NCBI RefSeq assembly: GCF_001941445.1 | Contig: NZ_CP009245.1 | Location: 1,573,992-1,637,991, forward strand | From: Corynebacterium aquilae DSM 44791 | GTDB taxonomy: Bacteria; Actinomycetota; Actinomycetes; Mycobacteriales; Mycobacteriaceae | Length of the DNA stretch: 64,000 nt | Direction: 5' to 3' | Shown: positions 17,045 to 29,360 of the stretch, in pieces | How positions within the stretch are numbered: position 1 is the first letter of the stretch | How the letters are laid out: every line of letters begins with the position of its first letter | Notes under the pieces: model-generated | The model's database searches: none | Seen by the model: only the letters and a program-made list of their open reading frames with translations | What the model was told of the DNA's origin: nothing | Made by a program: the position numbers and the translations under genes

Positions 17045-18039
17045 AAAACGCCAAATACGTTCTCTTTGTCCTCGCAGCGGTCATTCTCATCACCGGCATC
17101 ATCAAACGCCCGCACACAGCAACGATGCCGGATCTCGAGGGGCTCAATGGCACACGTGGCGCCATCGTTCACATCAAACCGGGTACACAACCGAACATTC
17201 GTTCCATCGAAGACGATTCTTGCGGCCAACTCTACGAGGTGGGGTCCTTAAGCAAAGCCATGACTGGCCTTGTCCTGGCGGATGCCATCGACAAGGGTGA
17301 ACTCAGCTTGGACACGCCGCTACCCAGCCGCCCGGAAATCACAGTCAAAGATCTCGTCACACACACCTCAGGGTTGCCCCGGCTGAGCAACAAACCAACA
17401 GCCATCTTTAGCTCACTCATCAACGCAACACTGGGACGCAATCCCTACGCTTTCGACGAAGGCTCACTTTCCCACCACATCAACGAAGCGACACTAGGAG
17501 ACCGCACTTACGAGTACTCAAATCTGGGCGCGGCTGCCACCTACGAACTCTTCCCCAAGTATCTCGGAGGCGATTACGCGACGGTGATGAAAAAACGCCT
17601 GTTTGAGCCATTGGGAATGAACAACACGGAGGTCCAGACTGCTGATTCGAAGGTCTGCACTGGCCAAAACGAGGCCGGAGTCAGCCAACAGCGATGGACC
17701 ATGACTGAATACGCACCAGCCGGAGGCATCGTCTCCACCCCGCAAGATTTAGCTCTCCTCGCCCAAGCACTCGCCACTAACTCTGCCCCTGGTCAATCTG
17801 CGCTTGAGCCTCTGACAAAACGATCTGAGAACTCCTCGGCCGGTGTGTTTTGGGTCATCGACTCCCCCACCGACACCAACCCGAACACTCCCCCAATCAC
17901 CTGGCATAACGGTGCGACCGGAGGCTACGGCAGCTTTCTGGGACTCAACCCCGACACTGGCGAAGCCGTCGTGGTCGTCAGCAACACCCCAGGAAATCAA
18001 ACCGCCATCGGCAAGAAGCTGTTAGGAAAGGAAGCCTAG
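17041..18039 (+). CDS. Serine beta-lactamase-fold hydrolase (class C / PBP4*-like)
   Basis: A 332-residue protein anchored or exported by an N-terminal hydrophobic segment (residues 5-21). The catalytic triad motifs of the beta-lactamase/transpeptidase-like family are present: SLSK at 69-72 (SxxK), YSN at 159-161 (YxN) and HNGATGG near residue 287 (replacing KTG). The family includes class C beta-lactamases, D-aminopeptidases, esterases and EstB-like enzymes; the HNG third motif is common in non-lactamase members, so antibiotic hydrolysis should not be assumed. The start overlaps the regulator stop by four bases. The next gene starts four bases after its stop. Confidence 0.82.
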   Translation: MKNAKYVLFVLAAVILITGIIKRPHTATMPDLEGLNGTRGAIVHIKPGTQPNIRSIEDDSCGQLYEVGSLSKAMTGLVLADAIDKGELSLDTPLPSRPEITVKDLVTHTSGLPRLSNKPTAIFSSLINATLGRNPYAFDEGSLSHHINEATLGDRTYEYSNLGAAATYELFPKYLGGDYATVMKKRLFEPLGMNNTEVQTADSKVCTGQNEAGVSQQRWTMTEYAPAGGIVSTPQDLALLAQALATNSAPGQSALEPLTKRSENSSAGVFWVIDSPTDTNPNTPPITWHNGATGGYGSFLGLNPDTGEAVVVVSNTPGNQTAIGKKLLGKEA

Positions 18040-18043
18040 AACC

Positions 18044-18307
18044 ATGTTCGTCCCCCTCATCCTGGCAGCGCTGTGCGCAGAATCTTTCTACACCATCAAC
18101 AAACTGTGGCGAGCTGACAAACAACCACTCACCATCCGAAGCGGGTTATCGATACTGCTCAGCATCTTCGTCCTAATCGTCATGCGCCCCGCTGCCACCA
18201 CTCAACTTGCACAGTGGCTTTGGCTGCTCTACCTCCTGGCCATCGCAGCCCACATTGTGACAATCGCTCTGCGCTCCACCTCAACTTCCCACATAACACG
18301 CGACTAA
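18044..18307 (+). CDS. Small three-helix membrane protein of unknown function
   Basis: An 87-residue protein with three hydrophobic stretches (about 2-17, 31-48 and 57-78) separated by short polar loops (KLWRADKQPLTIRS; RPAATTQLAQ). No motif is recognised. It is preceded by GGAAAGGAAGCC, a good ribosome-binding region overlapping the end of the beta-lactamase-fold gene, so it belongs to the same operon. Its role may be linked to the exported hydrolase, but this is only inferred from position. Confidence 0.7.
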   Translation: MFVPLILAALCAESFYTINKLWRADKQPLTIRSGLSILLSIFVLIVMRPAATTQLAQWLWLLYLLAIAAHIVTIALRSTSTSHITRD

Positions 18308-18315
18308 AACACCAA

Positions 18316-18354
18316 GCGGCCCTCACCTCTTTTCTGTAAAAAGGTGAGGGCCGC
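18316..18354. terminator. Bidirectional terminator between the HTH operon and pyrF
   Basis: GCGGCCCTCACCTTTTT-type arms pair over about 13 bases (GCGGCCCTCACCT with AGGTGAGGGCCGC) between convergent genes. It serves the plus-strand three-gene operon and probably the minus-strand pyr operon as well. Confidence 0.8.
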
Positions 18355-18383
18355 TGGCACGTTTTTAGGTCATCATCGCCGCG

Positions 18384-19225
18384 TTAGCGCACCGGGAAAT
18401 CCGCTGCTGCATCGATAACCGCTTGACGCAAAGCCTCAACGTCTGGCCCGTGAGACAACACAGACCGCGACACATTTGGGAACGCAAGGTGTGCGCACTC
18501 GCCGCTGATCCGGTCGACATCGGCGGGGCTTCCGCCCTGGGCGCCCACGCCCGGCATCAAGATCGGACCATTCAGAGCATCCATGACTGGTGGCTGAGAC
18601 AGCGTAGCGCCCACAACAACACCCATGTTTCCTGCACGGCCGGCCGCTGCGTGAGCGGCGTTAGTCTCGGCTGCGAGGTCAATGATCTGCTGCGACACCG
18701 TCACACCCTGAGCATCCACGTTGTCTTGGACCTGCCGGCCCTCCGGATTCGAGGTCGCGGCCAACACGAAGATGCCACGTCCCGTTGCCTCTGCCAGCTC
18801 GATCGCAGGGTCGAGGCTGTGGTAGCCCAAAAACGGCGACAAGGTCACAGCATCACTGCACAGCGGGCTGGAATCATCCAGCCACGCGGTGGCATAGCCA
18901 GCCATAGTCGAGCCGATATCGCCGCGCTTGGCATCAGCAACCACCAGGGCGCCAGCTGCACGCAGCTCACCGATCGTTTCTTCCAGGACAGCCAGGCCCT
19001 GCGAACCGAAAGCCTCAAAGAAAGCAACCTGGGGTTTCACCAAAGCCGCCGAATCCTTAAATGCTTCGACACAGATGCGGGAAAACTCAGCGACACCACG
19101 AACATCAACGCTTAAGCCCCACTTCTCCAGCAGGCTCGCGTGCGGATCGATGCCGACACACAGACGGCCACCGCGTTGCCGGGATGCCTCCAGCAAGCGA
19201 TCGCCAAAGGTCTGCGGGTGAGTCA

Positions 19226-19226
<1 letters not shown>
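18384..19226 (-). CDS. pyrF: Orotidine 5'-phosphate decarboxylase
   Basis: Last step of UMP synthesis. The 280-residue protein belongs to the longer actinobacterial/archaeal-like (type 2) subfamily: LCVGIDPHASLLEKWGL at the N-terminus, VKPQVAFFEAFGSQGL, and the catalytic DAKRGDIGSTMAGYA near residue 97. VGATLSQP and LMPGVGAQGGSPAD near residues 205-230 form the phosphate loop. Its ATG overlaps the carB stop by one base (TAATG), so translation is coupled. It is the last gene of the pyr operon and is followed by a terminator. Confidence 0.95.
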
Positions 19227-22609
<3,383 letters not shown>

Positions 22610-23740
22610 TTACTTTGCACCTTCCAGGAGAGCGATGAACTGGTCGAACAGGGGGTTGGCGTCGTGGGGGCCGGCGGCGGCCTCCGGGTGGTACTGGACG
22701 CTGTAGGCGCGACCGGATTCGAGGGCTACGCCTTCGACCACGCCGTCGTTGAGACAGGTGTGGGTGACGATGGCGGGGCCGAAATCAGTGTCAAACGGCT
22801 TACCCGGTTCACCCTTGAGGGCAAAGCCGTGGTTCTGGGCGGTGATGTCAATCTTGCCGGTGAGGTGGTTTTTCACCGGCACGTTGATGCCACGGTGGCC
22901 GAATTTCAGCTTGTAGGTTTCCATGCCCAGGGCGCGGCCAAGGATCTGGTTGCCGAAGCAGATACCGAAGAACGGGATGTCGGCTTTGAGCACATCGCGC
23001 ACCACGGCCACCATGTCGTCGGCGGTGGCGGGGTCACCGGGTCCGTTGGAGACAAACACGCCGTCCGGGTTGTATTCCTTGATCTTGTCGAAGGGGGTGC
23101 CGGAGGGCACAACGACGGTGCGGATGCCGCGGGCAGCGAAGTTGCGCGGGGTGTTGGTCTTGATGCCCATGTCGTAGGCGACGACCGTGAAGCGGTGCTC
23201 GCCTTCGGGTTCGACGATGTATGCCTCGTCGGCGGAGACATCGCCGGCCAGGTCAGCGCCGGCCATTTCGGGCTGGGAGCGCACGATCTCGACGAGTTCT
23301 TCGTCGCTGCGCTCAGCATCGTCGCCGGAGAAAATACCGGCGGAGATGGAACCTTCGGTGCGCAGGCGGCGGGTCAGGGCGCGGGTGTCGACGCCCTTGA
23401 TGCCGATGATGTTTTGGGCCTGCATTTCTTCTTCGAGGGTGCGGGCTGCGCGCCAGTTGGATACGCGGTGCGCGAGGTCCCGGATGACCAGGCCGGCGAC
23501 CCAGATGTGGTCGCCGCGGGATTCGCCGTCTTCGTCGTTCCAGCCGGTGTTGCCGATTTGCGGTGCGGTGCACACGACAATTTGGCGGTGGTAGGACGGG
23601 TCGGTCATGGTTTCCTGGTAGCCGGTCATGCCGGTGGTAAAGACTGCTTCACCCAGGGTGGTGCCGGTGGCGCCGAAGCCGGTGCCGCGGAAAACTTCGC
23701 CGCTGGCGAGCACGAGCTTGGCGGGGTTGGGGGTGGTCAC
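22610..23740 (-). CDS. carA: Carbamoyl-phosphate synthase, small chain (glutaminase)
   Basis: Hydrolyses glutamine and channels ammonia to CarB. The N-terminal CPSase domain includes VFTTGMTGYQETMTDPSY. The C-terminal class I glutamine amidotransferase domain has GVFVSNGPGDP, the nucleophile elbow FFGICFGNQILGRALG (catalytic Cys) and VQYHPEAAAGPHD (catalytic His-x-Glu). Length 376 is normal. It sits between pyrC (30 bases upstream) and carB (adjacent) within the pyr operon. Confidence 0.96.
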   Translation of the reverse strand: MTTPNPAKLVLASGEVFRGTGFGATGTTLGEAVFTTGMTGYQETMTDPSYHRQIVVCTAPQIGNTGWNDEDGESRGDHIWVAGLVIRDLAHRVSNWRAARTLEEEMQAQNIIGIKGVDTRALTRRLRTEGSISAGIFSGDDAERSDEELVEIVRSQPEMAGADLAGDVSADEAYIVEPEGEHRFTVVAYDMGIKTNTPRNFAARGIRTVVVPSGTPFDKIKEYNPDGVFVSNGPGDPATADDMVAVVRDVLKADIPFFGICFGNQILGRALGMETYKLKFGHRGINVPVKNHLTGKIDITAQNHGFALKGEPGKPFDTDFGPAIVTHTCLNDGVVEGVALESGRAYSVQYHPEAAAGPHDANPLFDQFIALLEGAK

Positions 23741-23770
23741 AAATGTGCCTTTCGGTCTCGGTGGGCGGGG

Positions 23771-25177
23771 TTAGTTACGGGCGGCCGGCTGGCCGTCGCG
23801 GCAGGTGATGTGGCCACGCAGGATGGTGGTGGTCACCTTGGTGGAAAACTCCATACCTTCGTAGGGGGTGTTGCTTGCCTTGGATGCCATCTCTTCACCG
23901 TGGGCGGTCCAGGTGTCGTTTTGGCTGACCAGGGTCAGGTTGGCGGGTTCTCCGACGGCGATGGGGCGGCCGTGGCCGGGCAGCTTGGTGATTTGGGCGG
24001 GTCGTTCGCTCATCACCTTGGCGACGAAGCGCCAATCGGCCAGGCCGGTCCGGACGAAGATGTCGGCGATGATGGCCAGGGAGGTTTCCAGGCCGAGCAT
24101 GCCGGGGCGGGCGTTTTCAAATTCGCAGCATTTGTCTTCGCTGCCGTGGGGCGCGTGGTCGGTTGCTACGCAGTCGATGGTGCCGTCGAGCAGGGCGTCG
24201 CGCAGTGCCAGGGTGTCGGATTCTTCGCGCAGTGGCGGGTTAACCCGGTTGACGCCGTCGTAGGTTTCCAGCCGCTTGTCGGTGAGCAGCAGGTGGTGGG
24301 GGGTGACTTCTGCGGTGAGGGTCATGCCTTGGCTTTTTGCCCAGCGCAGGAGTTCGACGGTGCCTTTGGTGGAGGCGTGGCAGATGTGGACGCGTCCGCC
24401 GTAGTCGCGGTGCAGTAGCGCATCCCGGGCGACGATTGCTTCCTCTGCTGCGCGGGGCCAGCCGCGTAGGCCGAGACGGGCGGCGACTTCGCCTTCGTGG
24501 GCGACGGCGCCTTCGGTGAGTTTGGGTTCTTCGCAGTGTTGTGCGAGGAGCACGTCGGCGGCGCGGGAGTATTCCACGGCGCGGCGCATCAGTTGGGGGT
24601 TGGCTACGCAGACGCCGTCGTCGGAGAACATGCGGACTTTGGCTTCGCTGCGGGCCATCATGCCGAACTCGGTGAGTTCTTTGCCTTGGAGGCCTTTGGT
24701 GATGGAGCCGACGGGGTGGACGTCGCAGAGGCCGATCTCTTGGCCTTTGAACCATACGCCTTCGGCGATGACGGGTTGGTCCATCACTGGGGTGGTGTTT
24801 GCCATGGTGAACACGGCGGTGAACCCGCCTTTGGCGGCTGCGGCGGAGCCGGTGGCGATGGTTTCGGTGTCTTCGCGTCCGGGTTCGCGCAGGTGGACGT
24901 GCATGTCGACGAGTCCGGGCAGCAGGATTTGCCCGTCTGCCTCGATGCGTTCGTCGGCGGGGGTGTCGGCGGGGGCGTTGAGGTCGGCGATGATTCCGTT
25001 TTCAATGAGAACGTTGGTGTTGTCGCCTTCGCCGTAGGGTTTGACGCCGATAAGCAGGACGCGGCCGGGGTTGGGTGCGGCGAGCGCGCCGGTGGCTGGG
25101 TAGCTGTCGTCGCTGGTTGCTGGTGCGTGTGTGTCAGTCACCTGTGCGCCTTTCGGGGTTTTGTGGGTGTGTGCCAT
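23771..25177 (-). CDS. pyrC: Dihydroorotase
   Basis: Cyclises carbamoyl aspartate to dihydroorotate. Amidohydrolase motifs are clear: [16 protein letters not shown] (metal-binding HxH) near residue 91, the [14 protein letters not shown] block, HICHAST and [13 protein letters not shown] near residue 325 (catalytic Asp). The reading from ATG 25177 gives 468 residues; a GTG twelve codons later ([12 protein letters not shown]) with an AAAGG upstream would give 456, closer to the usual ~445, so the start is unsettled. The gene follows pyrB by 11 bases. Confidence 0.94.
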   Translation of the reverse strand: MAHTHKTPKGAQVTDTHAPATSDDSYPATGALAAPNPGRVLLIGVKPYGEGDNTNVLIENGIIADLNAPADTPADERIEADGQILLPGLVDMHVHLREPGREDTETIATGSAAAAKGGFTAVFTMANTTPVMDQPVIAEGVWFKGQEIGLCDVHPVGSITKGLQGKELTEFGMMARSEAKVRMFSDDGVCVANPQLMRRAVEYSRAADVLLAQHCEEPKLTEGAVAHEGEVAARLGLRGWPRAAEEAIVARDALLHRDYGGRVHICHASTKGTVELLRWAKSQGMTLTAEVTPHHLLLTDKRLETYDGVNRVNPPLREESDTLALRDALLDGTIDCVATDHAPHGSEDKCCEFENARPGMLGLETSLAIIADIFVRTGLADWRFVAKVMSERPAQITKLPGHGRPIAVGEPANLTLVSQNDTWTAHGEEMASKASNTPYEGMEFSTKVTTTILRGHITCRDGQPAARN

Positions 25178-25188
25178 CGTCGTTCGCC

Positions 25189-26112
25189 TTACTTTTCTTC
25201 CTGGCCCACCAGCAGGGTGAACAGGACGGCCATGCGGACGTGGACACCGTTGTTGACCTGTTGCAGGACGGCGGTTTGGGGGGCGTCGGCGACGGCGTAG
25301 TTGATTTCCATGCCGCGCAGCATTGGCCCGGGGTGCATGACGATGGCGGTGTCTTTGAGTTTGGCGAGCCGGTCTTTGGATAGCCCGTAGAGGGTGGCGT
25401 ATTCGCGGTGGGAGGGGAAGAATCCGCCGAGCATGCGTTCCTGTTGGACGCGCAGCATCATGACTGCGTCGGCGTCGGCGATTTCTGCGTCCATGTCGTA
25501 GGCGTAGCGCACGGGCCAGTTGTCGACTCCGGCGGGCAGCAGGGTGGGCGGTGCGATGAGGACGACTTCTGCGCCGAGGGTGGACAGGAGGTCTACGTTG
25601 GAGCGCACCACGCGGGAGTGAAGGCAGTCACCAACGATGACGACTTTGCGGCCGTTGATACCGCCGAGTCGTTGGCGCATGGTCACTGCGTCCAGCAGGG
25701 CTTGGGTGGGGTGCTGGTGGGCACCATCACCGGCGTTGATGACGCTGGGCCCGTCTACCCATTCGGCGAGTTGTTGTGCTGCGCCGGAGGAGGGGTGGCG
25801 GATGATCAGCGCGTCGGCGCCGATGGATTGCAGTGTTAGGCCGGTGTCTTTGAGGGATTCTCCTTTTTTCACCGAGGATGAGGAGGCGGAGATGTTGATG
25901 ACATCGGCGCTCATCCATTTGCCTGCGGTTTCGAAGGAGGACCGGGTGCGGGTGGAGTTTTCGTAGAAGACGGTGAAGATGGTTCGCCCGCGCAGGGTGG
26001 GAAGCTTCTTGACTTCGCGGTCTTGTAGGGCGAGGCGGAAGCGGTCTGCTTCGTCCATCAGGCCGACGATCTCGTCGGCGCTCAAATCGGCGATGCTGAG
26101 GAGGTGTTTCAT
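25189..26112 (-). CDS. pyrB: Aspartate carbamoyltransferase, catalytic chain
   Basis: Commits carbamoyl phosphate to pyrimidines by condensation with aspartate. The carbamoyl-phosphate loop [15 protein letters not shown] lies near residue 52, [12 protein letters not shown] near residue 133 and the aspartate-binding [11 protein letters not shown] near residue 265. Length 307 is typical for the unregulated actinobacterial enzyme; no pyrI regulatory subunit gene is in the cluster. The gene starts four bases after pyrR ends. Confidence 0.96.
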   Translation of the reverse strand: MKHLLSIADLSADEIVGLMDEADRFRLALQDREVKKLPTLRGRTIFTVFYENSTRTRSSFETAGKWMSADVINISASSSSVKKGESLKDTGLTLQSIGADALIIRHPSSGAAQQLAEWVDGPSVINAGDGAHQHPTQALLDAVTMRQRLGGINGRKVVIVGDCLHSRVVRSNVDLLSTLGAEVVLIAPPTLLPAGVDNWPVRYAYDMDAEIADADAVMMLRVQQERMLGGFFPSHREYATLYGLSKDRLAKLKDTAIVMHPGPMLRGMEINYAVADAPQTAVLQQVNNGVHVRMAVLFTLLVGQEEK

Positions 26113-26116
26113 GGTC

Positions 26117-26686
26117 TTAGACCTCGTCCCGGCGAGTCAGCGTCACCGCATCCTCGCCATCGATTTCGCGGAGGGACACGGTGACGTCCTCGGCGCGGGA
26201 GGTGGGTAGGTTTTTACCGACGTAGTCCGCACGGATCGGCAGTTGTCGGTGGCCGCGGTCGACGAGGACGGCGAGTTGGATTTCTTCGGGGCGTCCGACG
26301 TCGCGCAGCGCGTCGAGTGCGGCGCGGATGGTGCGGCCCGAATACAAAACATCGTCGACGAGAATCACGGTCGTGCCATCGATTCCCTCGACGGGGATGT
26401 TGGTGGGCTGCAGCGCCCGGTGGGGGGTGCGACGAAGGTCGTCGCGGTAGAGGGTGATGTCCAGGGCCCCGCAGAAGACGTCGGTGCCGGAGAATTGGGC
26501 GATGTTGGCGGCGAGGCGCTCCGCTAGCGGAACACCCCCCGACGGGATCCCTAGCAGAACCACGCGACGAGCCTCTGGGGCGTCCAGCGCGGTTTTTTCA
26601 ATGATTTGGTGCGCGATGCGTGCGACAGTGCGGTTGACATCGTCAGCGGAGATAATTTCCGTGACATTCGCTGCAGTTTCGCTCAT
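26117..26686 (-). CDS. pyrR: Pyrimidine operon regulator PyrR / uracil phosphoribosyltransferase
   Basis: RNA-binding regulator of the pyr operon that also has uracil phosphoribosyltransferase activity. The ATG at 26686 is preceded by a strong Shine-Dalgarno GGAAGGAGGTC and starts [20 protein letters not shown]; upstream in-frame sequence is not PyrR-like. The PRPP-binding loop [18 protein letters not shown] lies near residue 106, and [11 protein letters not shown] and [18 protein letters not shown] match the family. Length 189 is slightly longer than Bacillus PyrR. As first gene of the operon with a PyrR-type hairpin over its own ribosome-binding site, it probably represses its own translation when UMP/UTP is plentiful. 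Confidence 0.95.
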   Translation of the reverse strand: MSETAANVTEIISADDVNRTVARIAHQIIEKTALDAPEARRVVLLGIPSGGVPLAERLAANIAQFSGTDVFCGALDITLYRDDLRRTPHRALQPTNIPVEGIDGTTVILVDDVLYSGRTIRAALDALRDVGRPEEIQLAVLVDRGHRQLPIRADYVGKNLPTSRAEDVTVSLREIDGEDAVTLTRRDEV

Positions 26687-26689
26687 CGT

Positions 26690-26719
26690 GACCTCCTTCC
26701 CCGCCTCACAGTGCGGTCC
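26690..26719 (-). promoter_or_regulatory. Predicted PyrR-binding hairpin covering the pyrR Shine-Dalgarno
   Basis: On the minus strand a CCGC/GCGG stem (26701-26716) exposes the loop ACTGTGAG, which with the following GC gives CNGNGAGGY, the core of the PyrR RNA consensus. Outside it, GACC (26715-26718) can pair instead with GGTC (26690-26693) of the ribosome-binding site GGAGGTC. This fits PyrR-dependent translational repression as described for mycobacterial pyr leaders. Confidence 0.6.
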
Positions 26720-26849
26720 GTTAAAGGATGTCGAAAATAAAATTTTGGATGAAAACTGGCGCGGTCCGATGGTTCGCCGTGGCTGCCCGCAGCCGGGGCG
26801 TTTTAGCCGGCGATTTTTCACCCAACTTTGCCGAAAATTTTCCTCTCCC

Positions 26850-26878
26850 ACCCTAGCATGATGCCCACGGCGTGTCAG
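26850..26878 (-). promoter_or_regulatory. pyr operon promoter candidate (-35 CTGACA, -10 TAGGGT)
   Basis: Minus strand: CTGACA and TAGGGT are spaced 17 bases apart. The predicted transcript start gives a leader of about 155 bases before pyrR, which contains the PyrR-type hairpin. Confidence 0.5.
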
Positions 26879-26940
26879 TGTCGTCCTCCCCACCTTTCAC
26901 CCCCTTGATTTCGCACCGGCTTTCCATCCCCGACAGTCGA

Positions 26941-26946
26941 TACAAT
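26941..26946 (+). promoter_or_regulatory. -10 box TACAAT immediately before the TIGR01777 gene
   Basis: TACAAT ends seven bases before the ATG at 26954, so the transcript probably begins at the start codon (leaderless). It overlaps the alternative ATG at 26945, arguing against that start. No clear -35 is seen. Confidence 0.5.
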
Positions 26947-26953
26947 GGCCGCC

Positions 26954-28342
26954 ATGAGTCTTACGACAAGTCACTTCCTGCCCTACCCTCGACGCGACGT
27001 GTGGGATTGGCACACGCGCCCCGGCGCCGTGGTGCGTCTCAGTCCGCCGTTTGTGCCCATGCAGGCGATTAAGCAGGCGGATAATCTCGCCGATGGTTTG
27101 ACCCGTTTTTCTTTGCCCGCCGGGCTGAAATGGGATGCCCGCCACGACTTGTCGGGTTTTCACGAAGGGCGCCAATTTAGCGATGTGTGTGTTTCCGCCC
27201 CGTTGAAGGCGTTGGCGAATTGGCGCCACGTGCACTTTTTCGACGATGAGGGGGAGGGCACCCGCATCACCGACCAGGTGACCACCCGACTGCCGGGTCG
27301 GGCGATGCACTCGATGTTCGCTTATCGCCAGCACCAGCTGCTCGGCGACCTGCAAGCCATTGAGCGCAGCCACCACTATGCCGGGCAGCAGTTCCGCGCC
27401 GCGGACGGCAGCCTTGCCCCAGTGACTTTCGCGGTGACCGGTAGTGGCGGCACCATTGGCACCGCCCTGTGCGCCCAATTGACCACGGCGGGGCATCGCG
27501 TAATCCGCCTGACTCGCAGCGTGGGCAGCGGCAGCAGCGATGATGTGCGCCTGTGGGATCCCAACCACCCCGCACCAAACCTGCTTGACGGGGTTGATGT
27601 GCTCATCCACCTGGCGGGCGAGCCCCTTTTGGGCCGGTTCAACGACGACCACAAAGAGGCTATCTATTCCTCCCGGGTGGAGCCCACCCGCAAGCTAGCG
27701 CAACTGGTCGCCGACAGCAGCACCTGCAACACCATGGTGGTGGCCTCGGCCATTGGTTTTTACGGCCACGACCGCGGCGATGAGGTCTTAAGCGAGGATT
27801 CCGCCACCGGCGAAGGTTTCCTGGCGCACGTGTGCCGCGACTGGGAGGCAGCCTGCCAGCCCGCCCGGGACGCCGGAAAGCGGGTCGTTAACGTTCGTAC
27901 CGGTATCGTGCTGTCGGGTCGCGGCGGGGTGCTCCCGGTGCTTCGGGTGCTGTTTTCCGCGGGCCTGGGCGGCAAATTCGGCGACGGCACCGCCTGGTTT
28001 TCCTGGATCGCCATCGATGACCTCACCGATATTTATCTCCGCGCATCCCTCGACCCAGCAGTCTCCGGACCGATCAACGCAACCGGCCCGAACCCCGTGC
28101 AGAACAAGGACATGGTGCAGGCGCTGGCCAAGGAGCTCAAGCGCCCCGCGGTGATTCCGATTCCGTCCCTGGGACCTAAACTCATTCTCGGCGAGCAAGG
28201 CGCCCAAGAGCTCGCCTTGGCCAACCAGCGGGTGGTGCCGGAGGCACTGCTCGGACTCGACCACACTTTCCGCTACACCACCATTGAAGCTGCTCTCGCG
28301 CACGAACTTGGTGGCGAAGAACTTTTTGAGGAACCGAAGTGA
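26954..28342 (+). CDS. TIGR01777-family epimerase with N-terminal SRPBCC domain
   Basis: A 462-residue two-domain protein. Residues 1-150 form a START/SRPBCC-like domain (FLPYPRRDVWDWHTRPGAVVRLSPP..., RITDQVTTRLPG) of the type linked to ligand binding. From about residue 158 comes an SDR-type nucleotide-sugar-epimerase-like domain with the NAD(P) motif VTGSGGTIGTALCAQL, LIHLAGEPL, SRVEPTRKL, the motif ASAIGFYGHD and the C-terminal DUF1731 segment ending ALAHELGG. The substrate and reaction are not known; it is called a cell-division-associated epimerase-like protein in many genomes. A weak start upstream (ATG 26945) is disfavoured. It overlaps the next gene by four bases. Confidence 0.85.
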   Translation: MSLTTSHFLPYPRRDVWDWHTRPGAVVRLSPPFVPMQAIKQADNLADGLTRFSLPAGLKWDARHDLSGFHEGRQFSDVCVSAPLKALANWRHVHFFDDEGEGTRITDQVTTRLPGRAMHSMFAYRQHQLLGDLQAIERSHHYAGQQFRAADGSLAPVTFAVTGSGGTIGTALCAQLTTAGHRVIRLTRSVGSGSSDDVRLWDPNHPAPNLLDGVDVLIHLAGEPLLGRFNDDHKEAIYSSRVEPTRKLAQLVADSSTCNTMVVASAIGFYGHDRGDEVLSEDSATGEGFLAHVCRDWEAACQPARDAGKRVVNVRTGIVLSGRGGVLPVLRVLFSAGLGGKFGDGTAWFSWIAIDDLTDIYLRASLDPAVSGPINATGPNPVQNKDMVQALAKELKRPAVIPIPSLGPKLILGEQGAQELALANQRVVPEALLGLDHTFRYTTIEAALAHELGGEELFEEPK

Positions 28343-28854
28343 CACAATCCCCCACCCCGGTGACCCCGGAACGCATCGGCGAAATCCTCGACGGTGAAGG
28401 CATCGCCTACGACATCATGGGCGACACCGTCATCGTCACCTACCCCCAGTTCGGCATCTACTTCGGCTGCTTCGAGCAAGCGCTGGGAGCTGCCGGCACC
28501 TGGACCGGCGCGGTCGGCCCCGAGCTGGTCACCGTCGCATTGGGCGCGAGCAACGAATGGAATCTGACCCAACTGACGCCGATGTTGGGCTTTAGCATCG
28601 TCGGCCCCGATGCGGAGGCTACCCCCACCGATGATCACGCCCCCGCCGCGGAGGACATCATCAATTTCTCTTTCCGGCGCACCGCGCTGACCGGTGAGGG
28701 CATGAGCCGCAACCAGCTGGGTGCGTGGATCATGACCACCATCGAAACCACCGTGGCCTGCGTCGGCTGGCTGGAAACCCAGTTTCCGGACACCACCACC
28801 ACGATTCTCGGCGGGGAATACTTGCCGCTTTCAGCCATGCAGGAGGACAAATAA
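28339..28854 (+). CDS. YbjN-domain protein, first copy
   Basis: A 171-residue soluble protein, GTG start inside the overlap (GTGA) with the epimerase gene. The N-terminal pattern PERIGEILDGEGIAYDIMGDTVIVTYPQFGIYFGCF resembles YbjN/type III secretion chaperone-like folds, in which a small alpha/beta domain binds a partner protein. The C-terminal half has GMSRNQLGAWIMTTIETTVACVGWLETQFPD, a helix pair typical for the family. The molecular role is unknown. It is 3 bases from its paralogue. Confidence 0.7.
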   Translation: MTQSPTPVTPERIGEILDGEGIAYDIMGDTVIVTYPQFGIYFGCFEQALGAAGTWTGAVGPELVTVALGASNEWNLTQLTPMLGFSIVGPDAEATPTDDHAPAAEDIINFSFRRTALTGEGMSRNQLGAWIMTTIETTVACVGWLETQFPDTTTTILGGEYLPLSAMQEDK

Positions 28855-28857
28855 CCC

Positions 28858-29304
28858 ATGACTGCTGCCAGTGAAGTCACCATGGACCGCGTCATCGCTG
28901 CGATGCGCGCCTTCGATGTAGAACTCGGCGAACCTCAGTCCACCGCCGTGCCCGGCGCCGTGGTCACCGGCATCAACCTCAACGGTTTCGACGTGCATTT
29001 CATCCTGATGGGCGGCTATCTCATCGTGCGCGCCGACAAGCCCACCGGTGAGAAAACCGACGACGCGAATCCCGCATTGTTCCTGTCCTGCCAAAACGTC
29101 AACCAGGGTTCTCCCCTGCCGAAATCCGTGGTGATTGACCGCACCCCCGAATTGATTGTGCGCAGTGAAGTAGAGATCCTCATCGGCGCCGGCATGACCG
29201 ATGAGCAGCTGGGCCTAAACCTTGGCGCCGCCGTGGATGGGGTGCTGGAAGCCCAGCAAAAAGTGGCCGAGGTTCGTGCCACCTTCGCCACCGCCGAAAG
29301 CTAG
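28858..29304 (+). CDS. YbjN-domain protein, second copy
   Basis: A 148-residue protein with the same fold pattern as the previous gene: VTMDRVIAAMRAFDVELGEPQSTAVPGAVVTGINLNGFDVHFILMGGYLIVRADKPTGE is split here as strands and loops, then SEVEILIGAGMTDEQLGLNLGAAVDGVLEAQQKV as helices. Only moderate similarity to copy one can be read by eye, so they are probably old paralogues. It ends the three-gene operon and is followed by an intrinsic terminator. Function unknown; a chaperone or adaptor role is possible from the fold. Confidence 0.65.
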   Translation: MTAASEVTMDRVIAAMRAFDVELGEPQSTAVPGAVVTGINLNGFDVHFILMGGYLIVRADKPTGEKTDDANPALFLSCQNVNQGSPLPKSVVIDRTPELIVRSEVEILIGAGMTDEQLGLNLGAAVDGVLEAQQKVAEVRATFATAES

Positions 29305-29322
29305 ACCACCCATCTAGCGCCG

Positions 29323-29360
29323 AAAAGACCTGCCCCGGTATCACCATGGCAGGTCTTTTT
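29323..29360. terminator. Terminator between the YbjN operon and ppk2
   Basis: AAAAGACCTGCC and GGCAGGTCTTTTT form a 12-base-pair stem with T-run on the plus strand and A-run upstream, so it can act in both directions between convergent genes. Confidence 0.85.

Noticed and set aside
17041..18039. Antibiotic-resistance beta-lactamase
   Set aside because: The fold motifs fit, but the third motif is HNG rather than KTG and context gives no sign of resistance; a broader hydrolase call is safer.
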